Notes: generated by a model not told the origin, from the sequence alone. Numbered from the stretch's first letter, positions 49,350 to 57,771 are shown. The stretch: 64,000 nt of DNA from Bradyrhizobium rifense (GCF_008123425.1 NZ_VSSS01000027.1:1-64000); one strand, 5' to 3'. Numbers and translations: made by a program.

Positions 49350-50351
49350 TCAGAGCATGCTCGGCAGCACGCGATCCGGCGGCTTGTGCGCGTCGAGGAA
49401 GGTGCGGATGTTGATGATCACCTTCTCGCCCATCTCGACGCGGCCTTCGATCGTGGCCGAGCCCATATGCGGCAGCAGCGTCACCTTGCCGGCCCTGGCG
49501 AGCCGCACCAGTTTGGGATTGACCGCGGGTTCGTGCTCGTAGACGTCGAGGCCGGCGCCGCCGATCTCGCCGCCTTCGATCAGCTTGATCAGCGTGTCCT
49601 CATCGGTCACTCCGCCGCGCGCGGTGTTGACGATGTAGGCGTCCTTGCGGATCAGCTTCAGCCGGCGCGCCGAGAGCAGGTGATAAGTCGCCGGTGTGTG
49701 CGGACAGTTCACCGAGATGATGTCCATCCGCGCCAGCATCTGGTCGAGGCTTTCCCAATAGGTCGCACCAAGCTCTTCGGCGATCTTCGGCGCGACGGGA
49801 CGGCGGTTGTGATAGTGGATCTGCAAGCCGAAGGCGCGGGCGCGGCGCGCGACCGCCTGGCCAATGCGGCCCATGCCGATGATGCCGAGGCGCTTTCCCC
49901 CGATGCGGTGGCCGAGCATCCAGGTCGGCGACCAGCCGGCCCAGGGTTTTCCCTCCGTCAGCACCGAGGCGCCTTCGATCATCCGGCGCGGCACCGCGAG
50001 GATCAGCGCCATGGTCATGTCGGCGGTGTCTTCGGTCAGAACCTTTGGCGTGTTGGTGACGGTGATGCCGCGGGCGTGCGCGGCCTCGACGTCGATATTG
50101 TCGACGCCGTTGCCGAAATTGGCGATCAGGCGGAGCTTGCAGTCAGGCTGATTGACGATGTCGGCGCTGATGTGGTCGGTCACCGTCGGAACCAGGATGT
50201 CGGCGGTGCGCGCCGCTTCGGCGAGCTGCTCGGCCGACATCGGTGTGTCGTCGAGATTGATGCGTGCGTCGAACAGCTCGCGCATCCGGGTCTCGATCGA
50301 GTCCGGAAGCTTGCGCGTCACCACGACGAGGGGCTTTTTCTTCACCGACAT
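49350..50351 (-). CDS. D-2-hydroxyacid dehydrogenase (glyoxylate reductase-like)
   Basis: The 333-residue NAD(P)-dependent dehydrogenase reduces 2-oxoacids such as glyoxylate or hydroxypyruvate. The Rossmann motif is KRLGIIGMGRIGQAVARRARAFG. The catalytic Arg is in IVNTARGGVTDEDTL, the Glu in AGLDVYEHEPAVNPKL and the His in VTLLPHMGSATIEGR. FGNGVDNIDVEAAHARGITVTNTPKVLTEDTADMTMALIL is the family N-domain segment. It fits the GyaR/GhrB subgroup, but the substrate is not fixed by sequence. The 328 bp between it and the next gene show no clear motif. Confidence 0.92.
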   Translation of the reverse strand: MSVKKKPLVVVTRKLPDSIETRMRELFDARINLDDTPMSAEQLAEAARTADILVPTVTDHISADIVNQPDCKLRLIANFGNGVDNIDVEAAHARGITVTNTPKVLTEDTADMTMALILAVPRRMIEGASVLTEGKPWAGWSPTWMLGHRIGGKRLGIIGMGRIGQAVARRARAFGLQIHYHNRRPVAPKIAEELGATYWESLDQMLARMDIISVNCPHTPATYHLLSARRLKLIRKDAYIVNTARGGVTDEDTLIKLIEGGEIGGAGLDVYEHEPAVNPKLVRLARAGKVTLLPHMGSATIEGRVEMGEKVIINIRTFLDAHKPPDRVLPSML

Positions 50352-50679
50352 GTCCTGCCCTCATGAGGCGTTGCAGCCCGCCTCTGTCGCCAAAGGCCGG
50401 CCGTTGAGGCCTCATTAACCCGGTTGTTCGACACTGCCTTGGCCGTGTCGTCCCCGGCGTTTCCTTCAAGCTTTCCTCCCCACTTTCCGGCCGGAAAATC
50501 GGGGCAAACTGGTTGTTCAGATGTCCGTCCTCTCTAGCAGAAGGCCGGGCCAAGACAAGAACCACGGGTCAAGGCTTGGCGGAACACCCGCGTGGGGCGG
50601 GAGAGGGTCTACACGGCAGGTTTTGGAATTTGGGGTGAGGACCTGGCTCAGGCCGAGGTCTTCGACAGGAGACGGGTTG

Positions 50680-51210
50680 ATGGCGTTGGGGCGTTTTTGT
50701 TCGGTGATGGCGCTCGTTTGTACCTGGTTGAGCGCCTCGGTCAGCCCCGGGCACTCGGCCAAGGACAGCACCCCCCAGACGGCCAGCGGCCTTCCGGTGC
50801 CGCGCTATGTCAGCCTCAAATCGGATCACGTGAACGTCCGCGCCGGCCCGACCAAGGACAATGACGTGGCGTGGGTCTACACCCGTTCCGGCCTGCCGGT
50901 CGAAATCACCGCCGAGTTCGAGAACTGGCGCCGGGTGCGCGATTCCGAAGGCGCCGAGGGATGGGTCTATCATTCGCTGCTGTCGGGCCGCCGCACTGCG
51001 GTTGTCACCATGAAGAACAAGGACGAGCTGGCGCCGATCTATGACCGCGCCGATCCCGACAGCGCGGTGGCGGCGAAACTCCAGGCCGGCGTCGTCACAC
51101 AGGTGAAGAAGTGCACCACAAACTGGTGCCACGTCGCCGGCAACGGCTTTGACGGCTGGATCCAGCAGGAGCGCCTCTGGGGCGTGTATTCGGACGAGCA
51201 GGTCAACTGA
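50680..51210 (+). CDS. Exported SH3 domain protein
   Basis: The 176-residue protein starts MALGRFCSVMALVCTWLSASVSPGHSAKDS, a probable signal peptide. It then carries an SH3b domain, YVSLKSDHVNVRAGPTKDNDVAWVYTRSGLPVEITAEFENWRRVRDSEGAEGWVYHSLLSGRRTAVV, and a second SH3-like half, LAPIYDRADPDSAVAAKLQAGVVTQVKKCTTNWCHVAGNGFDGWIQQERLWGVY. The pair of cysteines KKCTTNWC may form a disulfide. Bacterial SH3 domains bind peptides or cell wall; this DUF1058-type protein has no known function. The start at 50680 has AGGAGA 7 bp upstream, and a longer reading frame to 50521 lacks coding character. Confidence 0.85.
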   Translation: MALGRFCSVMALVCTWLSASVSPGHSAKDSTPQTASGLPVPRYVSLKSDHVNVRAGPTKDNDVAWVYTRSGLPVEITAEFENWRRVRDSEGAEGWVYHSLLSGRRTAVVTMKNKDELAPIYDRADPDSAVAAKLQAGVVTQVKKCTTNWCHVAGNGFDGWIQQERLWGVYSDEQVN

Positions 51211-51225
51211 CGGCCCGAAACGACA

Positions 51226-51249
51226 ATGGCCGGGACAAAGCCCGGCCAT
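51226..51249. terminator. Stem-loop in the SH3-irr convergent gap
   Basis: ATGGCCGGG pairs with CCCGGCCAT over 9 bp around the loop ACAAAG. There is no long T-run on either side. It resembles the dispersed ATGGCCGGG palindromes of the element at 53943-53993. A two-way terminator role is likely but not certain. Confidence 0.6.
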
Positions 51250-51278
51250 GACGATCAAGTCAGTGATGTAGGACGATC

Positions 51279-51770
51279 TCAGCGCTTCTTGCGCAGGCGC
51301 ACGACCATGTCGATGCGCGCGATCTCGTAGCCTTCCGGCACCTCCGGCATCTTGGACAGCGCCAGATGCGGATCCTCGATATCGACCAGCTCGTGGCTGT
51401 TCTCGAGGTAATAGTGATGGTGCGTGGTGACGTTGGTGTCGAAATAGGTCTTGGTGCCGTCGACGCTGACCTGACGCAGCAGGCCGGCATCGGTCAGCTG
51501 GTTCAGCGTGTTGTAGACGGTCGCGAGCGAGACCGGGACCTTGGCCAGCGTCGCTTCCTCATAGAGCATTTCAGCCGTGAGGTGGCGTGCACCCTTGCCG
51601 AACAGCAGCCAGCCCAGAGCCATGCGCTGGCGCGTCGGCCGTAGGCCGGCAGACTGGAGCATTTCATTGACGTCGTGCCAGGGACAGCCGGTCAGGGCCG
51701 GCTGGCGGCCGGACAGAAGGGCCGCCGCATGGGCGTCTTCGTCGTGATGGGTGGCGTTGTTTTCGCTCAT
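51279..51770 (-). CDS. irr: Iron response regulator Irr (Fur family)
   Basis: The 163-residue Fur-family regulator controls haem synthesis and iron genes and, in Bradyrhizobium, is degraded when haem binds. The haem regulatory motif is GCPWHD with Cys29-Pro30. The second haem-binding patch is the His run in VTTHHHYYLENSHELVDIED (His117-119). The winged helix is in RPTRQRMALGWLLFGKGARHLTAEMLYEEATLAKVPVSLATVYNTLNQL. The N-terminus MSENNATHHDEDAHAAALLSGRQPALT and the length match Bradyrhizobium Irr; an earlier in-frame start at 51797 is rejected. Promoter hexamers and an ICE-like site lie upstream. It is divergent from fabA. Confidence 0.96.
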   Translation of the reverse strand: MSENNATHHDEDAHAAALLSGRQPALTGCPWHDVNEMLQSAGLRPTRQRMALGWLLFGKGARHLTAEMLYEEATLAKVPVSLATVYNTLNQLTDAGLLRQVSVDGTKTYFDTNVTTHHHYYLENSHELVDIEDPHLALSKMPEVPEGYEIARIDMVVRLRKKR

Positions 51771-51824
51771 TTCCAGAATTCGGGCACGCGTGAACACTAT
51801 CTATTTGCAATATATGGACAGATA

Positions 51825-51847
51825 GATGCAGATGCAAGTTTCTCGCA
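51825..51847 (-). promoter_or_regulatory. Three hexamer repeats in the irr promoter (Fur/Mur-type site)
   Basis: The minus strand carries TGCGAG (51842-51847), TGCATC (51831-51836) and TGCATC (51825-51830), about 55-80 bp upstream of the irr start. Bradyrhizobium Fur/Mur is known to bind three imperfect direct hexamers in the irr promoter in place of a classical Fur box. I recall that description rather than having checked it. Confidence 0.65.
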
Positions 51848-51849
51848 AC

Positions 51850-51862
51850 TAGAGTGGTTCTA
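51850..51862. promoter_or_regulatory. ICE-like motif upstream of irr and fabA
   Basis: TAGAGTGGTTCTA is an imperfect palindrome with arms TAGA and TCTA, similar to the iron control element bound by Irr (TTAGAA/TTCTAA type). The identical 13-mer occurs upstream of katG at 58757-58769. The 352-bp irr-fabA gap otherwise holds the irr hexamers and about 260 bp before fabA with no motif I can name. Confidence 0.5.
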
Positions 51863-52122
51863 ATCAGCGGAGGAACCGAGCCGGGTCCCGGTCACTTTAC
51901 CTTCATGGGACCGCTTTGCCACCCGAAAAGGCCTGTGTTAGAGAGCGCGCGGTTCCGCTTAGCCGATTGTGGCGCGGCCGGGCATTGAGGCCAGGTTCGC
52001 AAGTCCATCCGGGCTCTCGGCATTCGCGCCTGACGACGGCAATTGGCGTTGCTTTCCGAACGAAACCGGGCCCATTTTTGCCAGAAACGCCGCTCAATCG
52101 GGGTTCAAACAGAGGCTTCCGC

Positions 52123-52644
52123 ATGCTGAACAGGCGCAACGGTTACGAATACGAAGATCTGCTGGCATGTGGCCGCGGTGAGATGTTCGGCCCGGGCAAT
52201 GCCCAGCTGCCGCTGCCGCCGATGCTGATGTTCGACCGCATCACGGAAATCAGCGACAATGGCGGCGAGTACGGCAAGGGCGTGGTGCGCGCCGAGCTCG
52301 ACGTGAAACCCGACCTCTGGTTCTTCGGCTGCCACTTCAAGAACGATCCCGTGATGCCCGGCTGCCTCGGTCTCGATGCGCTGTGGCAAATGGTCGGCTT
52401 TTTTCTGGGCTGGACCGGAGGCGAAGGTCGTGGCCGCGCGCTCGGCTTGAACGAATTGAAGTTCAGTGGCCAGGTGCTGCCCGAGGCGCGCAAGGTTGTG
52501 TACAACGTCGATATCAAGCGCATGATGCGTTCAAAGCTCGTGCTCGGCATTGCCGACGGATGGCTTTCGGTCGACGACCAGATTATTTATCGCGCCAAGG
52601 ATCTGAAGGTCGGCCTGTTCAAGCAGGGCACGAGCCTGAGCTAA
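52123..52644 (+). CDS. fabA: 3-hydroxydecanoyl-ACP dehydratase/isomerase FabA
   Basis: The 173-residue hot-dog-fold enzyme dehydrates 3-hydroxyacyl-ACP and isomerises the C10 product, starting the anaerobic route to unsaturated fatty acids. The catalytic His and Asp are in WFFGCHFKNDPVMPGCLGLDALWQMVGFFLGW. The N-terminus YEYEDLLACGRGEMFGPGNAQLPLPPMLMFDRI is typical. The start at 52123 is chosen over an upstream frame to 51916 because that is where the family begins. fabB follows after 42 bp, forming the classical fabA-fabB pair. Confidence 0.97.
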   Translation: MLNRRNGYEYEDLLACGRGEMFGPGNAQLPLPPMLMFDRITEISDNGGEYGKGVVRAELDVKPDLWFFGCHFKNDPVMPGCLGLDALWQMVGFFLGWTGGEGRGRALGLNELKFSGQVLPEARKVVYNVDIKRMMRSKLVLGIADGWLSVDDQIIYRAKDLKVGLFKQGTSLS

Positions 52645-52686
52645 CGCGCATCACCAAGAAGACAACGATTATAGGGCGAGGCTGTC

Positions 52687-53910
52687 ATGAGGCGGGTTGT
52701 GGTGACCGGGATGGGTATCGTCTCGTCGATCGGAAACAACACCCAGGAAGTGCTTGCGAGCCTTCACGAGGCGAAGTCGGGCATTTCGCGGGCTGAGAAA
52801 TATGCCGAGCTCGGCTTCCGTTCGCAGGTGCAAGGTGCGCCGACGCTCGATCCTTCGACAGTGGTCGACCGCCGCGCGATGCGTTTCCTCGGCCAGGGCG
52901 CGGCGTGGAATCACGTCGCGATGGAGCAGGCGATCCTGGACTCCGGTCTGTCGCCTGACGAAGTCTCCAACATCCGCACCGGCATCATCATGGGTTCCGG
53001 CGGTCCCTCGGCGCGCACCATCGTGGAGGCCGCCGACATCACCCGCACCAAAGGACCGAAGCGCGTCGGTCCGTTCGCAGTGCCGAAGGCGATGTCATCC
53101 ACGGCGTCTGCGACGCTCGCGACCTGGTTCAAGATCAAGGGCGTGAACTATTCGATCTCCTCGGCCTGTGCGACCTCGAACCATTGCGTCGGCAACGCCT
53201 ATGAGACGATCCAGATCGGCAAGCAGGATGTTGTCTTCGCCGGCGGCTGCGAGGAGCTCGACTGGTCGCTGTCGGTGCTGTTCGACGCCATGGGTGCGAT
53301 GTCCTCGAAGTACAATGACACGCCCGCCACTGCCTCGCGTCCCTACGACGTCAACCGCGACGGTTTTGTCATCGCCGGCGGCGCGGGAGTCCTCGTCCTG
53401 GAAGAGCTTGAGCACGCCAAGGCGCGCGGCGCGCGCATCTACGGCGAGATCGTCGGCTATGGCGCGACCTCGGATGGTTACGACATGGTCGCGCCGTCAG
53501 GTGAAGGCGCCGAGCGCTGCATGCGCATGGCGATGTCGACGGTGAAGACCAAGGTCGACTACATCAACCCGCACGCCACCTCGACGCCGGCAGGCGATCC
53601 GCCGGAGATCGACGCGCTTCGCCGCGTGTTCGGCGCCGGCGAGAAGTGCCCACCGATTTCGGCGACCAAGGCGCTGACCGGCCACTCGCTGGGCGCGACC
53701 GGCGTGCAGGAGGCGATCTATTCGCTCTTGATGATGAACAACGGTTTCATCTGCGAAAGCGCACACATCCAGGAGCTCGATCCCGTGTTCGCCGACATGC
53801 CGATCGTGCGCAAGCGCATCGACAACGTCAAGATCGGCACCGTGCTGTCGAACTCCTTCGGCTTCGGCGGCACCAATGCCACGCTGGTGTTCAGCCGGCT
53901 GGATGTGTGA
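52687..53910 (+). CDS. fabB: 3-oxoacyl-ACP synthase I (FabB)
   Basis: The 407-residue condensing enzyme extends acyl-ACP, including the unsaturated intermediate made by FabA. The catalytic Cys is in ISSACATSNHCVGNAYE, and the two His are in INPHATSTPAGDPPE and ALTGHSLGATGVQE. The C-terminal GTVLSNSFGFGGTNATLVFSR is conserved in ketosynthases. Pairing with fabA identifies it as FabB rather than FabF. fabI follows after a palindromic repeat of about 50 bp, so the three genes make a fatty-acid module. Confidence 0.97.
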   Translation: MRRVVVTGMGIVSSIGNNTQEVLASLHEAKSGISRAEKYAELGFRSQVQGAPTLDPSTVVDRRAMRFLGQGAAWNHVAMEQAILDSGLSPDEVSNIRTGIIMGSGGPSARTIVEAADITRTKGPKRVGPFAVPKAMSSTASATLATWFKIKGVNYSISSACATSNHCVGNAYETIQIGKQDVVFAGGCEELDWSLSVLFDAMGAMSSKYNDTPATASRPYDVNRDGFVIAGGAGVLVLEELEHAKARGARIYGEIVGYGATSDGYDMVAPSGEGAERCMRMAMSTVKTKVDYINPHATSTPAGDPPEIDALRRVFGAGEKCPPISATKALTGHSLGATGVQEAIYSLLMMNNGFICESAHIQELDPVFADMPIVRKRIDNVKIGTVLSNSFGFGGTNATLVFSRLDV

Positions 53911-53942
53911 CGTCACTGTTGGCGCGCCAATAATTTCTCGTC

Positions 53943-53993
53943 ATGGCCGGGCAAAAGCGCGAAGCGCGTCTTCGCGAATGATGTCCCGGCCAT
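53943..53993. repeat. Palindromic repeat, family D, between fabB and fabI
   Basis: ATGGCCGGG (53943-53951) pairs with CCCGGCCAT (53985-53993). An inner stem pairs CGCGAAG (53958-53964) with CTTCGCG (53970-53976). The outer arms are the same as those of the stem-loop at 51226-51249. Confidence 0.75.
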
Positions 53994-54049
53994 CCACGTC
54001 TTAGCTCTTAGCTCTCACAGGCGTGACGAAAGCGGAAGGTGATCGCGAG

Positions 54050-54850
54050 ATGGAAGGTTTGATGCAGGGCAAGCGCGGTCTGATCATGGGCATCGCCAAT
54101 GATCATTCGATCGCCTGGGGCATGGCGAAGACGCTGCATGCCCAAGGCGCCGAGCTCGCCTTCACCTTCCAGGGCGAGGCCCTCGGCAAGCGCGTCAAGC
54201 CGCTCGCAGAGTCTCTCGGGGTCGAACTGGTGCTGCCTTGCGACGTCGAGGACACTGCCAGCGTCGACGCCACGTTCGACGTCTTGCGCGAGAAGTGGGG
54301 CAAGCTCGACTTCGTTATCCACGCAATTGGTTTCGCCGACAAGAACGAGCTGAAGGGCCGCTACGCCGACACCAGCCGCGAAAACTTTTCGCGCACCATG
54401 GTGATCTCCTGCTTCTCGTTCACGGAGGTCGCGAAACGCGCGGCCGAGCTGATGACGGACGGCGGCAGCATGATCACGCTGACCTTCGGCGCCTCGGAGC
54501 GATCGATGCCGAATTACAACGTGATGGGCGTGGCCAAGGCGGCGCTGGAAGCCTCGGTGCGCTACCTCGCCTCCGATTTCGGGCCGCGCGGCATCCGCGT
54601 CAACGCGATCTCCGCCGGCCCCATCCGCACGCTCGCCGGCTCCGGCATCGGCGAGGCGCGCGCGATGTTTGCCTTCATGCAAAAGCACTCGCCACTCCGC
54701 CGCGGCGTTACGCTCGACGAGCTCGGCGGCTCGGCGCTGTATCTGCTGTCGGATCTCTCCGGCGGCGTGACCGGCGAAATTCACTATGTCGATTCCGGCT
54801 ACAACACCGTCCTGATGCCGAGGCCGGACGATTTGAAGATGCCGGACTAG
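54050..54850 (+). CDS. fabI: Enoyl-ACP reductase FabI
   Basis: The 266-residue NADH-dependent reductase completes each cycle of fatty-acid elongation. The cofactor motif is KRGLIMGIANDHSIAWGMAKTLHAQGAEL. The catalytic Tyr and Lys are in SMPNYNVMGVAKAALEASVRYLA, the Y-x6-K spacing of FabI. IDFVIHAIGFADK and RVNAISAGPIRTLAGSGI are also typical (here KLDFVIHAIGF). The start at 54050 is used; a GTG at 54023 would add nine residues. The stop overlaps the convergent GST gene by 4 bp. Confidence 0.96.
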   Translation: MEGLMQGKRGLIMGIANDHSIAWGMAKTLHAQGAELAFTFQGEALGKRVKPLAESLGVELVLPCDVEDTASVDATFDVLREKWGKLDFVIHAIGFADKNELKGRYADTSRENFSRTMVISCFSFTEVAKRAAELMTDGGSMITLTFGASERSMPNYNVMGVAKAALEASVRYLASDFGPRGIRVNAISAGPIRTLAGSGIGEARAMFAFMQKHSPLRRGVTLDELGGSALYLLSDLSGGVTGEIHYVDSGYNTVLMPRPDDLKMPD

Positions 54851-55443
54851 CCCGCAGCGATCTTCTCCGCGCGCTGGAACGCCGGCCGCGCCATGCAGCG
54901 CGTGATATAGGCATCGAACACGGTGCGTGTCGGCACCATCTTGAACAGGCGCACTGCGAAATTCAGGCCTGCGCCGATCGTGATGTCGGCCGCGGAAAAT
55001 TGCTCGCCAAGAATCCACGGCCCCTTTTCGAGCGCCGCCTCCAGGACGTCGAACACCTGCGTCGCGCTGCCCCAGGCCGCGGTCGAGGTCGGTACCTCGA
55101 TCTTGGTGAAGATCTGGATGATCGCAGGCTCAATGCAGCTCGGCGAGAAGAACAGCCATTGCAGATAGCGCGCGCGGCGCGGATCGGTCACGGCCGGTGC
55201 GAGCTTCGTTTCGGGATAGCGGTCGGCGATGTAAGCACAGATCGCTGCGGCCTCGCCGAGCGCAGCGTCGCCGTCGCTGAGCGCCGGCACCTTGCCCATC
55301 GGATTGACCTTCAAATAGTCCGGTGCCTTCTGCGCGCCGGTCGAAATGTCGGTCAGCACGCGCTCATAGGGAAGCCCGCTCTCTTCCATCAGCCAGAGCG
55401 CAGAGAACGAGCGCGAGCGGGGCGACCAATAGAGCTTGATCAT
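54847..55443 (-). CDS. Glutathione S-transferase family protein
   Basis: The 198-residue cytoplasmic protein has the two GST domains. The N-terminal thioredoxin-like half begins MIKLYWSPRSRSFSALWLMEESGLPYERVLTDI, with the glutathione-binding loops NPMGKVPALSDGDAALGEAAAICAYIADRYPE. The helical C-terminal half includes GPWILGEQFSAADITIGAGLNFAV, with the N-capping-box motif SAADIT. The active-site Ser is probably Ser10 or Ser12 (SPRSRS). Substrate is unknown. It is the nearest plus-strand neighbour's convergent partner (fabI) and is separate from the genes to its right by 115 bp. Confidence 0.9.
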   Translation of the reverse strand: MIKLYWSPRSRSFSALWLMEESGLPYERVLTDISTGAQKAPDYLKVNPMGKVPALSDGDAALGEAAAICAYIADRYPETKLAPAVTDPRRARYLQWLFFSPSCIEPAIIQIFTKIEVPTSTAAWGSATQVFDVLEAALEKGPWILGEQFSAADITIGAGLNFAVRLFKMVPTRTVFDAYITRCMARPAFQRAEKIAAG

Positions 55444-55558
55444 CGCATTGACCTTTCATCGGCGAGGGACGGGCGAGGGCGCATTCATTGCGTGTTTGCG
55501 TCGGATGCGCAACGCACTACGCCTGGATGGATGAGCCGCTGTGCGAGCGACATCTTGG

Positions 55559-56368
55559 TCAACGCGACGGAGACGGGCGCTGCAGCAGGGCCGGCAGCGT
55601 CTTGTCGAGGCTCTTCGTCAGCATCGTGCGTACGCCGTCGCGCAGCACCGGATTGCTGATCGCGTCCGCCGGCTTCTCGGGAAACATCGTGCGATCCAGC
55701 TCGGTTGACGGGCCGCCAAGCGGATTGTGCATCACGCGCTCGATATACGTGTCTTCGGTCATCAAGGCGGGTGCCTCCCTGATCAAGGCGAAGGTCGTGC
55801 CGTCATAGACCCGGATGTACATCATGGCGAAGAGAAATACTGGCCCGTTTAAAGGGTATTGCGAGATCCCAATGCCGTATTCCCGCTGACTCCCGCCGTG
55901 ACGGTGCACGACGACGTAGCGCTCACAACGGAGTTTCGGCGCGAGAAACCGAACGAAGCTTTCGACGGCGGTCGAGGTGCGGTAAAAAAATGGATTCTGC
56001 TTTGCACGACCTCCGGACTTGAGCTCTTCCCTAGTGAAGGGAATCCGCCTCACTGAACTGCCGGACGCTGCGGCGCGAACGCGCGAGACGACGAGGTCGT
56101 CGAGCGCCCACGCCGCAACCGAGGTATGCGAATATTTGTCCAGGAAGGTGAAGGCCCCGAATTTCTCGACCATGAAGAGGTCGCCTGCGATCGGAATCAC
56201 GCCGATCTGGCACGGGCCGCTTTCTACAGGCTTGGCCGGCGTGACGGTTGCCGGCTTCCTGACCGCAGGCCTGACCACTTCAGGCTTTGGCGCCGGTTGC
56301 ACCTGCCCACCTGTCGGCGACAGCAGGGCATATGAGACCAATGCGGCAGCGAGCAGGGTCATCATCAC
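55559..56368 (-). CDS. Exported protein of unknown family, paralogue of its upstream neighbour
   Basis: I do not recognise a named family. The 269-residue protein starts MMMTLLAAALVSYALLSPTGGQ, a probable signal peptide or anchor, then a Pro/Ala/Lys-rich linker of about 30 residues. The folded part shares clear blocks with the next gene: GPCQIGVIPIAGDLFMVEKFGAFTF, WALDDLVVSRVRA, RCERYVVVHRH, GIGISQYPLNGPVFLFAMMYIRVYDG, and the end NPVLRDGVRTMLTKSLDKTLP. Two Cys (in GPC and RCERY) are kept in both and could form a disulfide outside the cytoplasm. The genes are 13 bp apart and must be one operon. Confidence 0.75.
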   Translation of the reverse strand: MMMTLLAAALVSYALLSPTGGQVQPAPKPEVVRPAVRKPATVTPAKPVESGPCQIGVIPIAGDLFMVEKFGAFTFLDKYSHTSVAAWALDDLVVSRVRAAASGSSVRRIPFTREELKSGGRAKQNPFFYRTSTAVESFVRFLAPKLRCERYVVVHRHGGSQREYGIGISQYPLNGPVFLFAMMYIRVYDGTTFALIREAPALMTEDTYIERVMHNPLGGPSTELDRTMFPEKPADAISNPVLRDGVRTMLTKSLDKTLPALLQRPSPSR

Positions 56369-56381
56369 ACGCTCTCGCGCT

Positions 56382-57215
56382 TCACGGCGCGAAATAGGGC
56401 GGCATGATCTTGTCGAGCCGCTCCGTCAGGAAATCGCGAATGTTGTCCCGCAGGGCCGTGTTGTTGGCGGCGTCGGATGCCGTAACCGGATACAGGGAGT
56501 CGTCCACTTTGCGCAAATGTTCGTCTAGCCCGAAGCCGTCAGCCATATGCTTCATGACGCCTTCCAACGTCACCGCAGGCCCCTTCTTGATTTCAAAGGT
56601 CTGGCCGTCGAGCACGGTCACACCGACATAGGCGTACAGAAACGAATAGCTGATGGGACCGACACCACGATGGAGAATGCCGAGTCCCCGGAGTGGCTGA
56701 TTGGTCCCGGGCAGCATGCCCTCGCTGCGCGTGACGACGACATAGCGTTCGCAGCCCGCATTGCCCGCGATCTGGCGGATCAGGTTCGACAGCTCTTCGC
56801 GCTCGTTGCGAAACAGGCTGGGCTTCGGGTGATAATAGGCGTCGAACGCGCCTTTGGCGTAGGCAATTCGCCGGATCTGCGTGGTACCCGCCACCGCACG
56901 CACACGTGCGAAAACAAGATCGTCAAGGCCCCAGGACACCTGCACTTCCGTATATTCGTTGCCGAACACGGTGAGGCCGATCGTTTCGACAACGAACGGG
57001 TCCTGGGTCGCCGCGATCACGCCGACGCTGCAAGGACCGGCAGCCGTCTGCTCTGCGGGTTTGGCCGGCGATGCCTTCGGCTTCGCCGGTTTCTTGGCCA
57101 CTGGCTTTACCGGTGCAGTCTGAGCGGGCGGCGCGGCGGGTGCGGGAGGGGTTTGCGCGACTGCCGCGCTCAAAAGGGACAGCAGCGCGATCAGCGAGAC
57201 GGCAATTCGAAACAT
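56382..57215 (-). CDS. Exported protein of unknown family, tandem paralogue
   Basis: The 277-residue protein has a clear signal peptide, MFRIAVSLIALLSLLSAAVAQ, and a Pro/Ala/Lys-rich linker with repeated KPxKPKASPAKPAEQ-like units up to about residue 60. The folded domain has the blocks GPCSVGVIAATQDPFVVETIGLTVF, WGLDDLVFARVRAV, GCERYVVVTRSEG, GLGILHRGVGPISYSFLYAYVGVTVLDG and NTALRDNIRDFLTERLDKIMP, shared with the following gene. The WGLDDLV and CERYVVV blocks are the best anchors for a search. Function is unknown; it is likely periplasmic. The start at 57215 is preferred to 57260 because it begins the signal peptide. Confidence 0.78.
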   Translation of the reverse strand: MFRIAVSLIALLSLLSAAVAQTPPAPAAPPAQTAPVKPVAKKPAKPKASPAKPAEQTAAGPCSVGVIAATQDPFVVETIGLTVFGNEYTEVQVSWGLDDLVFARVRAVAGTTQIRRIAYAKGAFDAYYHPKPSLFRNEREELSNLIRQIAGNAGCERYVVVTRSEGMLPGTNQPLRGLGILHRGVGPISYSFLYAYVGVTVLDGQTFEIKKGPAVTLEGVMKHMADGFGLDEHLRKVDDSLYPVTASDAANNTALRDNIRDFLTERLDKIMPPYFAP

Positions 57216-57306
57216 GGATTCCAGGAGATCGGCGGCAGGAGGTTGTCGGATAGGCCACACTAGGGTGGGATCGTGACAACCGCAAGCTGCGCCGGGAGAT
57301 CGGTGC

Positions 57307-57765
57307 CTACCCGATGGGCCGCTTCCACCGGTAGTACTTCATCATGAAGCCGTTCGACGGTTCGACCTCTTCCTTCTCGAACACAAAGCCCTCGCGTTCG
57401 TACCAGCGCCAGGCCTTTTCGTTCTCGCGAATGCAGCGCAGATACATTTCATCCGGCATCTGCGTGCGCGTGAAGGCGAGCAGCTTCCGACCGAGCGATT
57501 GCCCCTGATAAGCGGGCCCGACGAACAGCATGTCGAGATAGAGTTTTGGCAGATGCAGCGCCAGCATCGCGGCGATGATGCCGTTGTCGTCGGCGACGAA
57601 CAGGCTCCAGCCGTTCTCGATCTCGCGCCGGATCCGTGCACGCAGGTTTGCCAGCAGAAAGTCACTCGCCTCGGCAAGTCCGGTCGAGACCCAGCTCTCC
57701 ATCCAGACGCGGCCGATCTCGTCATATTCGTCGTGATGGGCAAGGCGGATGGTCAGATCTGACAT
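57307..57765 (-). CDS. GNAT family N-acetyltransferase
   Basis: The 152-residue protein has the GNAT fold: strand 1 TIRLAHHDEYDEIGRVWMESW, then GWSLFVADDNGIIAAMLALHL, the acetyl-CoA loop LDMLFVGPAYQGQSLGRKLLAF (Q-x-x-G-x-G type, here QGQSLG) and the late helix CIRENEKAWRWYEREGFVFEKEE. The acceptor is unknown. It lies 6 bp after the oxyR stop on the same strand, so it is probably co-transcribed with oxyR and may belong to the oxidative stress response. Confidence 0.88.
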   Translation of the reverse strand: MSDLTIRLAHHDEYDEIGRVWMESWVSTGLAEASDFLLANLRARIRREIENGWSLFVADDNGIIAAMLALHLPKLYLDMLFVGPAYQGQSLGRKLLAFTRTQMPDEMYLRCIRENEKAWRWYEREGFVFEKEEVEPSNGFMMKYYRWKRPIG

Positions 57766-57771
57766 AGAGCC

